From Wandonia sp964447015 (GTDB lineage Bacteria; Bacteroidota; Bacteroidia; Flavobacteriales_D; Crocinitomicaceae): 64,000 nucleotides of DNA. The notes under the pieces were generated by a model. It was not told the DNA's origin. It searched no databases and saw nothing but the letters and a program-made list of their open reading frames with translations. Below, one piece after another: positions 45,402-53,988 of the stretch (the first letter of the stretch is position 1; every line of letters begins with the position of its first letter). Where the stretch lies: contig CAYUQU010000008.1 of assembly GCA_964447015.1 (NCBI GenBank), forward strand, positions 1 through 64,000. Reading direction: 5' to 3'. The position numbers and the translations under genes are program-made.

Positions 45402-45815
45402 TTATCTCAAATTAAGAGCAGCATCCTCTTTCTCTCTCATTTGGTTTTCTTCGTCTGGAGTTTTATCGCCATAACCCAATAAATGTAAAAGACCGTGAAC
45501 AGAAACCCGATGCAGCTCTTGTAAAGAATCAATCGAAAGCTGCTCAGCATTCTCCTGAACTCTATCCCAACTAACAAATAAGTCACCAGACACAGAACTA
45601 CCATCAGTGTAGTCAAACGTAATGATATCTGTATAGTAGTCATGATCCAAATGTTCTCGATTCATTTCTAACAAATACTCGTCAGAACAAAAAATCAAGT
45701 TAACACAACCTAAAGATTTTCCTTCCGCTTCACATACTTTATGAAACCATAAAATAAAAAATTCCGAGTCTAAACCCGGAACTTCAACGTCCTCAAAAAA
45801 TATATTTACTTCCAT
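45402..45815 (-). CDS. ybeY: Endoribonuclease YbeY
   Basis: 137 aa from MEVNIFFEDVEVP; an ATG six codons upstream falls inside the preceding gene. YbeY is a single-strand-specific metal-dependent RNase involved in 16S rRNA 3' maturation and ribosome quality control. The zinc-binding motif HGLLHLLGYGDKTPDEENQM (H-x3-H-x5-H, with the third ligand replaced by Asp in GYGD) is visible, as are NLIFCSDEYLLEMNREHLDHD and YTDIITFDY. The usual third His in HLxGxDH reads Asp here (GYGDKT), which is common in Bacteroidota. One base separates it from the RsbW-like gene upstream. Confidence 0.92.
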   Translation of the reverse strand: MEVNIFFEDVEVPGLDSEFFILWFHKVCEAEGKSLGCVNLIFCSDEYLLEMNREHLDHDYYTDIITFDYTDGSSVSGDLFVSWDRVQENAEQLSIDSLQELHRVSVHGLLHLLGYGDKTPDEENQMREKEDAALNLR

Positions 45816-45816
45816 T

Positions 45817-46233
45817 CTATTTTGTAAAAACAATGTTTACCTTGCTCCCAGCTTCTTCAAACACCACATCATCGGCAAGTGACTTCATAAGAAAAATACC
45901 TCTACCATTTGGCTTTTCAATATTTTCGGGCGCTGTTGGGTCAGGAAGATTATTAAAATCAAAGCCATTTCCTTCATCCTTTATAGAAAAACAGATAGAG
46001 CTACCTGTGTCAGACACCTCGAGTATCACGCTCTTTTCAGCATCGTGTTTGTTTCCATGAATAATTGCATTATTCAGTGCCTCAGTAACAGCAATCAACA
46101 CGTTCCCAAAGCTATCCTCTGGCAACTTCTGTTCTTCTGAGACCTTTTCAATAATCTCCTCCACTATACGTAAACTATCAAAGTTTGTTTTCAACACAAC
46201 TCTTTCGATAGTGCCTGAATCTTCATTAATCAT
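45817..46233 (-). CDS. RsbW-like anti-sigma/ATP-binding regulatory protein
   Basis: 138 aa stand-alone HATPase domain of the GHKL fold. N box: VLIAVTEALNNAIIHGNKHD; G1 box: IKDEGNGFDFNNLP; G2 box: PNGRGIFLMKSLADDV. RsbW/SpoIIAB-type proteins bind ATP, phosphorylate an anti-sigma antagonist and sequester a sigma factor or act in partner-switching. No STAS-domain partner is in the window, so the target is unknown. It overlaps the DUF4175 gene by 8 nt and is followed by ybeY after one base, so it belongs to that operon. Confidence 0.85.
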   Translation of the reverse strand: MINEDSGTIERVVLKTNFDSLRIVEEIIEKVSEEQKLPEDSFGNVLIAVTEALNNAIIHGNKHDAEKSVILEVSDTGSSICFSIKDEGNGFDFNNLPDPTAPENIEKPNGRGIFLMKSLADDVVFEEAGSKVNIVFTK

Positions 46234-49200
46234 TGCTCCGCACCTTATTAAAATATTGCACCGCCATCTGACGATAATAACTATTTAATCCAGGAGTTTT
46301 CGATCGTAATAACTCAATTTCCATCTCCTTCCGTTTCTTATACTCAGAGAATTCGATAAGGTTACGATTTTCTTGATTTTTTGCGGTTTCACTCTGACGC
46401 TTATCATCCCACTCTCTTTCCTGCATCGCTTTTTCACTTTCAAGCAAACGAGTAAGAATTTCTTGTTGGCGTTGAATCAGGAATCTTTCGTTTCTATTAA
46501 CCAAATCCTTTTCCTGTTTCTCTAACTCCTCAATTAAAGGGTTTAATGAGTTTCCAGAGCCTTTGCCATCCTTATTAAGTTCCTGACGAAGCTTTTCAAG
46601 CATTTTTCTCATAGCCCCTTGCTCAGCAGCCATTTTTGAGATTTCCTTTGAAGACATTCCGGGTAAACCCATCCCTCCGCTTCCCCCTGGCTCAGTTCCA
46701 CCAGGACTGTCGCCACCTTCTCCCTCGCCAGGCTTAGGCCCCTTTCCTTTCATTTTCTCTAATTGCTTCTTGAGTTGATCCTTCATGTCGCCCATACTCA
46801 TACCCTCACTTGGCTTCGCACCGCTTCCACCAGGTTTATCACATGCTCCCGAACCACTCATCATGCTTTTCATTTGCTGCTGCATTTGTTCAAGAGCCTC
46901 ATTCAACATCAAGGCAAGATTATTATAGGATGTCATTATGAACTGTTGATTAATGGCAAGTTTTCTTAATTGGCGATCGTGCATGTTTGGTGTAACCTCA
47001 GCAAAGTTTCTATCAATAATTCTGAGCTCATTATCTACCATAGCGCTTATCTGAGGAACCCGTTTTGCTAGTTCAATTAGACTATCCCTCACAACAACAT
47101 GGTCGTCTATCAACTTACGTTGTTTTCTATTAAGAGTTGTTAAAACAGGATCGTCTTCTGCCTTATCCGCCATTGCATGCATTAACTCCTCTTGCCCGAA
47201 AGAAAGACGCATGAGGTTCTCTAAAAGACTTCGGAGAGACTCCATATCCTCTCCTGCTTGCTTCTTCTTTTGCTCGTCCATTTGAGTTTTGATGCTCTCC
47301 TTCATTTCAGACATCTTCTCAGAAGCACTCTTTTGTGGCTCGTTCGCCTTACTGTCCTTACCCTTCTCGAGCTTGTCTTTAGCGTCATTCATTTCATCAG
47401 AAATTTCTTTCTGCAGGTCTTCCTCGGAGTCTAATTCAAAAGGGCGTTTCAAATCTTGATTCTTCTCTTCCGCCTTCTTTAGCTCTTCCTTAAGTTTATC
47501 AAACTCTTTATTCAATTCTTCCTGCTCTTTTGACTCTTTAGAATCTTCACGTTTTGACAATTCTTCTTGCTTCTTCTGCAGATCCTCTAGCTTATTAATA
47601 ACATCATTAAGCTTTTCTTCAACCTCCATCTTTTTTAACATCTCCAATGTGCGATCCATCTCGCGGCTCATCTCTTCCTTAGAGAGCTCCATTTCTTTCA
47701 TCTTCTCTTCGAAACCGGAATCATCATTCTTCTCCATGAGCTCTTGAAGTTCTTTCAAAAGCTCCTTCATTTCATCATCAAGAAGTTGATTCAATAGTTC
47801 CTCAAGCAACTCTTGCTTTTCCAACAACTCTTCATCGACCTCATCAAACAAATCCTTCTCGTCCATTGTCTTATTCAGGTCATCTCTCGAATCTTTGATC
47901 TTCTCTTGAAGAGATTTCTGTTGCTCAAAAAGATTATCCAACAGATCTTTCTTCTTCCAAGTTTCCATACGCTTATTCAAATTAGCTTTACGAAACTCGT
48001 CTAAACTTTTCTCAAAACGCTCTAGCTCTTTTTGGAGGTCACTCATTCCAGACTGTGCGTTCGCGAGTGCTTCTTGTCTATTCTCCTTTAATTCTTCATT
48101 CGTAGGAACAACATAATAGAACTTCTTACTAACCGTTCTTTTTGACCCATTGACAGCATCATTGTCATACGCTTCAAAGTAATATGTCAATTCTTCTCCA
48201 GCTTTTAAATCCAATGCACGCATATCAAGCATGTGGTAGAAACGACCACCTGAAAGACCAATTCCTGGAATTGGCATCCGAACAAGATTTGATTTTTTGT
48301 CAGATTTAGTTCGTTCTGCAACAAACATAACTTTAGACAAACCATAATCATCCCGCGCTGCCCCTTCAAAAAATCGAAGTAAATAATTACTTGTATCAAC
48401 CACCTCTTTAACATCTATAAATGGATACTCATCTTTTATGACATCCACTTGCTTTTCGAAATTAGATTCGCTATTGTCAAACGTGTTTTTAAGGTTGATT
48501 GCGTAAGCTTGAGAAGTATAAAATGCAATACTAAAGTCAAAGCCCTGTTCAACAGCTATACTTGTATCAGAAAACAAAAACAGTCCTTCATTTACATTTT
48601 GAAGCTGACCAGAAAATCGTGCCTTTGTTCCCTCTGGCACCGACATGTTTACTGGATTGCTTACATATTCATCCTCACGGCCTGTGTAATTTGGATAATC
48701 TAAAAACACCTTGAAATTGGATAGTTTTGAGCTTCCGTGAACATTTATTTCAAAGTTGGTGGACTTATAGCCATTCGCATCAAAATAGAAACGCACATCT
48801 TCCTTAACTTTTGGTAAAACATAAGTAAATGTATTCTTAGAGTCACGTGTCATTAAAAAGCGACCATAGTTTGATTGAATAAACACCTTGTCTGGCAGTT
48901 CTTCGCCTTCTAGTTGTACTTTAACTGTATAGTCTGTTCCCTCTTCCACACTTTCAGATTCTGACACCAAATTAAAATTAAACGGGGCTGGAATTAAAAA
49001 TTCTTGTTGATAGTTAACAATCCGCGTTGAACCCTGCTCGATAATCTGAGGATTAAACAATAAAATTGAAAAAAACACAAGTAACACAGGCACGACAAAC
49101 TTCAAATATCTGCGGTTTTCCTTAAAATCAATCGCAGCTCCAAAGGAAAAAGAAGACAGTTTTTGAGCCTTTTGCTCAATTGCCGCCTTAAGTAGTCCTG

Positions 49201-49570
49201 AATTTGATGTGTTAGTACTTAGGTTTTGTAATTGTATAGTATTTAAAACTTTATCATCAACCTCTGGTAACAGCTTGCCAATTAGAACCGCTGCTTCAAC
49301 AGGACTCATACGTCTCCCTAAACTTGTGATTTTCAAAATCGGGTCAACGATGTAAAACCAAAGAAGAACAAGAATAGTCACCAATAAAGAGAAAAACAAA
49401 AACCCTCTAACAAGACTGTTAAAAGCGCCAAAGTATTCTATGTTGACAAAAATCAAGAAAACAAGAACTGTAACCCCAACAAAAACAAAAGCACCTCGAA
49501 TTAAGCGATTGATATAAAACCGCTTAATAAACCCCTCAACTTGGCTCAACAGCCCCTCATATGCTTCCAT
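46226..49570 (-). CDS. Large DUF4175-type membrane protein with long coiled coil
   Basis: 1114 aa. Two N-terminal helices (about 25-45 and 52-74) and a third (about 153-172) are followed by an extracytoplasmic beta-rich region (~190-490) with repeated PNYTGRE-like segments. A very long Glu/Lys/Leu-rich coiled coil covers ~500-840. A Gly/Pro/Ser-rich linker (about 935-985: GSGACDKPGG..., GEGEGGDSPGGTEPGG) leads to a charged C-terminus. This is the layout of DUF4175 proteins, widespread in Bacteroidota; the role is unknown but a cell-envelope structural function is plausible. It heads the operon with the RsbW-like protein, ybeY and mnmG and is divergent from gltX. Confidence 0.82.
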   Translation of the reverse strand: MEAYEGLLSQVEGFIKRFYINRLIRGAFVFVGVTVLVFLIFVNIEYFGAFNSLVRGFLFFSLLVTILVLLWFYIVDPILKITSLGRRMSPVEAAVLIGKLLPEVDDKVLNTIQLQNLSTNTSNSGLLKAAIEQKAQKLSSFSFGAAIDFKENRRYLKFVVPVLLVFFSILLFNPQIIEQGSTRIVNYQQEFLIPAPFNFNLVSESESVEEGTDYTVKVQLEGEELPDKVFIQSNYGRFLMTRDSKNTFTYVLPKVKEDVRFYFDANGYKSTNFEINVHGSSKLSNFKVFLDYPNYTGREDEYVSNPVNMSVPEGTKARFSGQLQNVNEGLFLFSDTSIAVEQGFDFSIAFYTSQAYAINLKNTFDNSESNFEKQVDVIKDEYPFIDVKEVVDTSNYLLRFFEGAARDDYGLSKVMFVAERTKSDKKSNLVRMPIPGIGLSGGRFYHMLDMRALDLKAGEELTYYFEAYDNDAVNGSKRTVSKKFYYVVPTNEELKENRQEALANAQSGMSDLQKELERFEKSLDEFRKANLNKRMETWKKKDLLDNLFEQQKSLQEKIKDSRDDLNKTMDEKDLFDEVDEELLEKQELLEELLNQLLDDEMKELLKELQELMEKNDDSGFEEKMKEMELSKEEMSREMDRTLEMLKKMEVEEKLNDVINKLEDLQKKQEELSKREDSKESKEQEELNKEFDKLKEELKKAEEKNQDLKRPFELDSEEDLQKEISDEMNDAKDKLEKGKDSKANEPQKSASEKMSEMKESIKTQMDEQKKKQAGEDMESLRSLLENLMRLSFGQEELMHAMADKAEDDPVLTTLNRKQRKLIDDHVVVRDSLIELAKRVPQISAMVDNELRIIDRNFAEVTPNMHDRQLRKLAINQQFIMTSYNNLALMLNEALEQMQQQMKSMMSGSGACDKPGGSGAKPSEGMSMGDMKDQLKKQLEKMKGKGPKPGEGEGGDSPGGTEPGGSGGMGLPGMSSKEISKMAAEQGAMRKMLEKLRQELNKDGKGSGNSLNPLIEELEKQEKDLVNRNERFLIQRQQEILTRLLESEKAMQEREWDDKRQSETAKNQENRNLIEFSEYKKRKEMEIELLRSKTPGLNSYYRQMAVQYFNKVRSND

Positions 49571-49661
49571 TTCACCTATTTCTATAAGAATAACTTACTA
49601 AGGTAAGAAATATTGTTCAATCAAAACACAGACACAAAGCCCTCTGTAAGTGACAATGTTT

Positions 49662-49669
49662 TATCTTTG
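49662..49669 (+). promoter_or_regulatory. gltX: -7 element of gltX
   Basis: TATCTTTG matches TAnnTTTG exactly, 17 nt before the gltX ATG. The -33 region is poor (TCTG with a short spacer). Confidence 0.45.
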
Positions 49670-49686
49670 CACAAAACTTTCAGATT

Positions 49687-51207
49687 ATGTCAGATATTCC
49701 AGTTCGCGTTCGATTTGCACCGTCTCCAACAGGCCCGTTACATATGGGTGGTGTGAGAACGGCATTATACAATTATTTACTTGCAAAAAAAACAGGTGGA
49801 GTGTTTATTCTTCGTATAGAAGACACAGACCAGACCCGATTTGTTGAGGGTGCACAGGAATACATTATCGACGCATTAAATTGGTGTGGAATTTCTCCTG
49901 ATGAAGGTCCTGGGTTTGGAGGAGATTATGGTCCTTATGTACAATCAGAAAGAAAATCAATGTATAAGTCATATGCGGAAGAACTAATCGCAAAAGACAT
50001 GGCATATTATGCATTTGATACAGCGGAAGAGCTTGATAATATGCGAGAGCAGGCAAAGAAAATGGGGGTTCCAAACTTTCAATACAATTGTGTTACCCGC
50101 AACAATTTGAAAAACTCAATTACCTTATCTTCAGATGAAGTAAAGAAAAAAATTGAAGATGGTGACCCTTATGTCATTCGCATGAAAATGCCTCGTAATC
50201 AAGATATTCGTTTTGAAGACCAAATACGCGGTTGGGTTGTGGTAAACACAAACAATCTCGACGACAAGGTTTTATTTAAAAGTGATGGAATGCCAACATA
50301 TCATCTTGCAAATATTGTAGATGATCACACAATGAAAATAACGCATGTTATACGCGGTGAGGAATGGTTGCCGTCTGCACCGCTTCACGTATATATGTAT
50401 GAGGCTTTTGGCTGGGAGGCGCCAAAATTTGCTCACCTTCCTCTTCTTTTAAAGCCTGATGGAAATGGGAAGCTATCAAAGCGCGATGGAGACAGACTAG
50501 GGTTTCCTGTATTTCCAACAAATTGGATTACCGCTGAAGGAGAGCTTTACACTGGCTATAGAGAACAAGGTTATTTTCCTGGAGCATTTGTAAACATGCT
50601 TGCTTTCTTGGGCTGGAACCCAGGAACACAACAAGAGATTTTTTCATTAGAAGAACTTGTTGAGTCATTTAGCTTAGAGCGTGTAGGTAAAGCAGGAGCT
50701 AAATTTGATCCAGACAAAACCAAGTGGTTTCAACAACAATATTTAAGAGCTACTGATAATACTGTTTTGGCAGAAATGCTTCAAAAAGAAGTAGATACAA
50801 AAGGTCTTTCTACGGTGTATTTATCGCAAGTTTGTGAGCTAATGAAAGAGCGAGCAACCTTTGTGAAAGACATATATGAAGAGGGTGTTTACTTTTTCGA
50901 CGCACCTATAACGTATGATGAACAAACCATTCAAAAAAAGTGGAAAGAAGGAACTCATGCCCTTATGACTGAATGGAAAAACGTTCTATCAAATATCAAT
51001 TCGTTTAATGCAACAGAAATAGAAACTTCATTTAAGTCGTTTTTAGAAGCAAAAGGAATGGGAATTGGTGCTGTTCTTCCAAATTTCCGCGTACTTGTAA
51101 CTGGAAAAGGAATGGGGCCAAGCATGTTCGCAATTTGTGAGTTATTAGGCAAAGAAGAGTGTTTAAACAGAATTGAAAATGGTTTAAATTTATTGCCAAA
51201 AAACTAA
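49687..51207 (+). CDS. gltX: Glutamyl-tRNA synthetase
   Basis: Class Ic aminoacyl-tRNA synthetase, 506 aa. It charges tRNA-Glu (in some bacteria also tRNA-Gln). The HIGH-type motif is APSPTGPLHMGGVRTALYNY (HMGG at 19-22), followed by FILRIEDTDQTR. The KMSKS-type motif is NGKLSKRDGDRLGFPVFP. DRVIRGEEWLPSAP-like binding residues are present as HVIRGEEWLPSAPLH. The C-terminal anticodon domain is complete and ends LNRIENGLNLLPKN. folB starts 2 nt after its stop. Confidence 0.97.
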   Translation: MSDIPVRVRFAPSPTGPLHMGGVRTALYNYLLAKKTGGVFILRIEDTDQTRFVEGAQEYIIDALNWCGISPDEGPGFGGDYGPYVQSERKSMYKSYAEELIAKDMAYYAFDTAEELDNMREQAKKMGVPNFQYNCVTRNNLKNSITLSSDEVKKKIEDGDPYVIRMKMPRNQDIRFEDQIRGWVVVNTNNLDDKVLFKSDGMPTYHLANIVDDHTMKITHVIRGEEWLPSAPLHVYMYEAFGWEAPKFAHLPLLLKPDGNGKLSKRDGDRLGFPVFPTNWITAEGELYTGYREQGYFPGAFVNMLAFLGWNPGTQQEIFSLEELVESFSLERVGKAGAKFDPDKTKWFQQQYLRATDNTVLAEMLQKEVDTKGLSTVYLSQVCELMKERATFVKDIYEEGVYFFDAPITYDEQTIQKKWKEGTHALMTEWKNVLSNINSFNATEIETSFKSFLEAKGMGIGAVLPNFRVLVTGKGMGPSMFAICELLGKEECLNRIENGLNLLPKN

Positions 51208-51209
51208 AT

Positions 51210-51563
51210 ATGAAGCACGTCATTGAGGTTAACGGAATAAAATTATACGCACATCATGGCTGTCTGAAAGAAGAGGCGGCCATCGGTGGACACTACTCTG
51301 TTGATGTTTCTTTGACTACAGACTTTAGTCTTGCTGCCAATGAGGACGTCCTTTCACTTACAATTGATTATGTCGTTGTAAACAAAATTGTTCAAGAAGA
51401 AATGGCTATCCGCTCAAAACTTATCGAACATGTTGGACAAAGAATCGTAAACCGCATCAAAAAAGAACTTCAAAACGTTCTTGAAGTGCGTATAAAATTG
51501 ACTAAAATCTCGCCTCCAATCAACGGAGATGTAGATAATGTGGCGATAATTATAGAAGAATAG
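51210..51563 (+). CDS. folB: Dihydroneopterin aldolase
   Basis: 117 aa, the usual FolB size. It converts 7,8-dihydroneopterin to 6-hydroxymethyl-dihydropterin plus glycolaldehyde in folate synthesis. Signatures: IEVNGIKLYAHHGCLKEEA (the HGxxxxE motif), TIDYVVVNKIVQEE and LIEHVGQRIVNRIKKEL, with the end KISPPINGDVDNVAIIIEE. It is separated from gltX by 2 nt and is followed by tRNA-Cys, so it may end the gltX operon. Confidence 0.93.
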   Translation: MKHVIEVNGIKLYAHHGCLKEEAAIGGHYSVDVSLTTDFSLAANEDVLSLTIDYVVVNKIVQEEMAIRSKLIEHVGQRIVNRIKKELQNVLEVRIKLTKISPPINGDVDNVAIIIEE

Positions 51564-51584
51564 GTTTTCTTGCCAATTTTTTAT

Positions 51585-51592
51585 TAATTTTG
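51585..51592 (+). promoter_or_regulatory. Candidate -7 element of tRNA-Cys
   Basis: TAATTTTG matches TAnnTTTG exactly and ends 17 nt before the tRNA. No -33 TTTG is seen at the right distance. Confidence 0.4.
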
Positions 51593-51609
51593 TTTCCCAT
51601 TGAAAAAAT

Positions 51610-51680
51610 GGTCCTGTGGCCGAGCGGCTAGGCAGAGGTCTGCAAAACCTCGTACAGCGGTTCGAATCCGCTCGGGACCT
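51610..51680 (+). tRNA. tRNA-Cys (GCA)
   Basis: Cloverleaf: acceptor GGTCCTG with CGGGACC, anticodon arm GAGGT-CTGCAAA-ACCTC with anticodon GCA, T arm AGCGG-TTCGAAT-CCGCT. The discriminator base is U73, a cysteine identity element. CCA is not encoded. A strong terminator follows. Confidence 0.95.
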
Positions 51681-51686
51681 CAAAAG

Positions 51687-51715
51687 CCCTCAACTGTTTG
51701 TTGGGGGTTTTTTTT
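51687..51715 (+). terminator. Intrinsic terminator after tRNA-Cys
   Basis: CCCTCAAC (51687-51694) pairs with GTTGGGGG (51700-51707), 8 bp with one T-G wobble, over a 5-nt loop. A run of eight T follows (51708-51715). It is the clearest intrinsic terminator in the window. Confidence 0.85.
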
Positions 51716-51781
51716 ATTCCTTACACAACCCCTCTGCTATCCTTCATTCTTTAAAAATTGCTATTTTTAGAAAAAAAACAA

Positions 51782-52435
51782 ATGAAAACTCTTCACTCAA
51801 TCGTATTTGCTAGCGCGCTATTCTTTTTTGTTCAAAAACCAAACGCACAATTGAATTACGAAATTGGTGCTGAAATTACAGCTGCAAGTTTTTCTACATT
51901 TGGTGGAACTGCTGGTGGTGGACTTAAATTTTCAATTACAACACCAGAAGGCTTAGCTTTTGGACCATCATTTCGCTACCAATACTTTTGGAGCAAAAAT
52001 AACTTTACTGGACAAGGTGGTTCCGGATCAATATATGGAGGGGGGGTTTTTCTTCACTACAGATTTATGGAATGGTTTTTCGTAGGAACGGAAATTGAAA
52101 TGCTAAAAAACCCTTTCGGTGGAGCAAATCTAAGTGTAAAGCGTGAAAACTGGACACCAACAATGTTTGTCGGTTTAGGAATGTCTAAGGAGTTTTTAAT
52201 CAATGACTTTCCTATACGATTAAACCTAGGTGTGCTCTACGATGTATATGATGGGGTGCGTGATGACATACACTCTCAGCCCTCACCATTGCGTAATGAT
52301 TATTTTTTCAAAATTGTTGATCCTGTTGATCCTACGAAAGCAAGATATCTCCCAATAATATATCGAATAGCTGTCTTTTTTCCTCTAACGAGAAAATCAA
52401 AAGATAAACAAGAAGATGATGAATGGGACGATTAA
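51782..52435 (+). CDS. Exported beta-barrel-like hypothetical protein
   Basis: 217 aa from MKTLHSIVFASALFFF; an ATG eight codons upstream is less likely. The signal peptide ends near NAQ. The rest shows alternating hydrophobic/aromatic strands (LNYEIGAEITAASFSTFG, GLKFSITTPEGLAFGPSFRY, GGVFLHYRFMEWFFVGTEIE, FPIRLNLGVLYDVYDG), consistent with an outer-membrane beta-barrel. It ends in an acidic tail (KDKQEDDEWDD). No family name can be given. A TATTTTTA (51762-51769) near the -7 consensus lies upstream. Confidence 0.55.
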   Translation: MKTLHSIVFASALFFFVQKPNAQLNYEIGAEITAASFSTFGGTAGGGLKFSITTPEGLAFGPSFRYQYFWSKNNFTGQGGSGSIYGGGVFLHYRFMEWFFVGTEIEMLKNPFGGANLSVKRENWTPTMFVGLGMSKEFLINDFPIRLNLGVLYDVYDGVRDDIHSQPSPLRNDYFFKIVDPVDPTKARYLPIIYRIAVFFPLTRKSKDKQEDDEWDD

Positions 52436-52458
52436 TTGATTCCGTCTATTCCCTCTTC

Positions 52459-53742
52459 CTATCTAATCTTTAATAAAGCTTGTTTCAAAGATTCTACAGC
52501 ACTTGTTACGTCATCCATTGTTGTTGTTCCAACTGAGAGTCTAAACCAATTTGACTCCTTAGACGCACCAAAAGCATAGAAAGGAACAATAGCAATTTTT
52601 GCCTCATCAAGAATGTATTTTGTAACATCCGTCATAGATTCAAGAACATCACCACTATTTGTTGTTCTTCCTTGCAAATCAATCTGTATAGTTAAATAAA
52701 TTGCTGCTTGAGGCGCGATAGCATCTACAGGTAAACCATCATTTTTCAACGATTGAATGCCATTATAAAACCCATTTAGTCTGTCGCTAACCTCCTCTTT
52801 AAACGACGTAAGAAAAGAGTTGCATGCGTTTACATTATTCAAATATCGACCTGTAGCAACCTGCTCTGCTTTAGGTGCCCATGCACCAACATGGCTAAGA
52901 ATTGACTTCATTTTAGCCACAATTTTTTCTGGGCCAAAAGTCCAACCCACTCTCACTCCTGTAGCAGAAAAAGCTTTTGAAATTCCATCAACATAAATAG
53001 TATAATTACGTAATTCAGGATACAAACTAACAGGGTCTATATGCTCAATATCACCATAAGTTAAAGCAGAATAAATCTGGTCGTACATTATATAAACCGG
53101 CTTTTGTCTGTCTCCCCTTCTTTTGTTTTCTTCTATAACCAATTCACAAATTTCACCTAGCGCTTCTTTTGTAAAAGTCGTCCCTGTTGGGTTTAAAGGC
53201 GAACAAAGTGCAAGCAGGACTGTATCTTGTATAAACGGCTTTATATCGGCCGCTGTGGGCATAAAATTAGATTCTGGTTGAGTTTCTATACAAAGTGGTT
53301 TCGCACCAGAAAGATGACAATAGTGGTTATTATTCCAAGATGGAACAGGAAACAACACACCATCTCCTGGATCAATAATTGCTTTATAAATAGCATAAAT
53401 TACTGGGCGAGCCCCCCCGGCAATCAACACCTCGTTTGCTTTGTAATCTAAGTGCTGCATTCGTGAAATATAGCCCACAACTGACTCACGCAACTCCAAC
53501 ATCCCATCACCAGCAGGATAGTTTGTTTCATCAGAAGTATAAGCGTTGACAATTTCTTGCTTTAATTCACTTGGAATGGGAAATATTTTCGGATTAAAAT
53601 CACCAATAGTAAAATTATAAATTTTCTCTCCGTTTTTGATTTTAGCATTTACTTCACCCGCAAGCTTAATAATTTCAGAACCTATAAGGTTTTCTGCCAT
53701 TTGCGACACTGGCTGGTGCGCGTTTACTATTGTTTCGCTCAT
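52459..53742 (-). CDS. PLP-dependent aminotransferase, class I/II (aspartate aminotransferase-like)
   Basis: 427 aa fold-type I transaminase. PLP residues are visible: VLIAGGARPVIYAIYKA (PLP phosphate loop), SPLNPTGTTFTKEALGEIC (the NPTG motif), MYDQIYSALTYG with the Asp and Tyr that contact the cofactor, and DGISKAFSATGVRVGW with the Schiff-base Lys. The C-terminus has NWFRLSVGTTTMDDV, where the Arg binds the substrate carboxylate. The amino acid specificity cannot be read off; aspartate is the default guess for the family. It converges with the gene at 51782 and has a regulatory-looking upstream region. Confidence 0.9.
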   Translation of the reverse strand: MSETIVNAHQPVSQMAENLIGSEIIKLAGEVNAKIKNGEKIYNFTIGDFNPKIFPIPSELKQEIVNAYTSDETNYPAGDGMLELRESVVGYISRMQHLDYKANEVLIAGGARPVIYAIYKAIIDPGDGVLFPVPSWNNNHYCHLSGAKPLCIETQPESNFMPTAADIKPFIQDTVLLALCSPLNPTGTTFTKEALGEICELVIEENKRRGDRQKPVYIMYDQIYSALTYGDIEHIDPVSLYPELRNYTIYVDGISKAFSATGVRVGWTFGPEKIVAKMKSILSHVGAWAPKAEQVATGRYLNNVNACNSFLTSFKEEVSDRLNGFYNGIQSLKNDGLPVDAIAPQAAIYLTIQIDLQGRTTNSGDVLESMTDVTKYILDEAKIAIVPFYAFGASKESNWFRLSVGTTTMDDVTSAVESLKQALLKIR

Positions 53743-53782
53743 TATATCAAAAAATATGTGTTGTTTATCTGAGGTAAAATTA

Positions 53783-53828
53783 CAAAAAGTATAATCGCAA
53801 TTATCACTTGATGATAACTTGTGAATAA
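53783..53828 (-). promoter_or_regulatory. Promoter/operator region of the aminotransferase gene with a DnaA-box-like 9-mer
   Basis: On the minus strand TATACTTTTTG (53793-53783) is one base off the -7 motif. A palindrome TTATCA-CTTGA-TGATAA (53801-53817) lies just upstream, placed where a repressor would cover the -33 region. TTATTCACA (minus strand, 53828-53820) fits the DnaA-box consensus TTWTNCACA. Confidence 0.3.
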
Positions 53829-53920
53829 AATGTAACTAAATAGTTGAATGACGTTATTTTAATGGATTAACACTTACAACTAGAAGTTTTGAATTGATTG
53901 ATAAACAACCTAAATCATCA

Positions 53921-53959
53921 ATAAAAAAAGGCGGACACTGTTTACATGTATCCGCCTTT
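53921..53959 (-). terminator. Intrinsic terminator of the sigma/anti-sigma operon
   Basis: On the minus strand AAAGGCGGA (from 53959) pairs with TCCGCCTTT (to 53927) over a 15-nt loop and runs into TTTTTTT. It lies 29 nt past the stop of the T9SS-domain protein gene. Confidence 0.75.
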
Positions 53960-53988
53960 GATTTTTGTTTTTATAGTAGTAGCTTAAG

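Noticed and set aside
47700..47860. Low-complexity Glu/Lys/Leu-rich DNA in the DUF4175 gene as a tandem repeat
   Set aside because: It encodes a continuous coiled coil with irregular units; there is no DNA-level repeat period.
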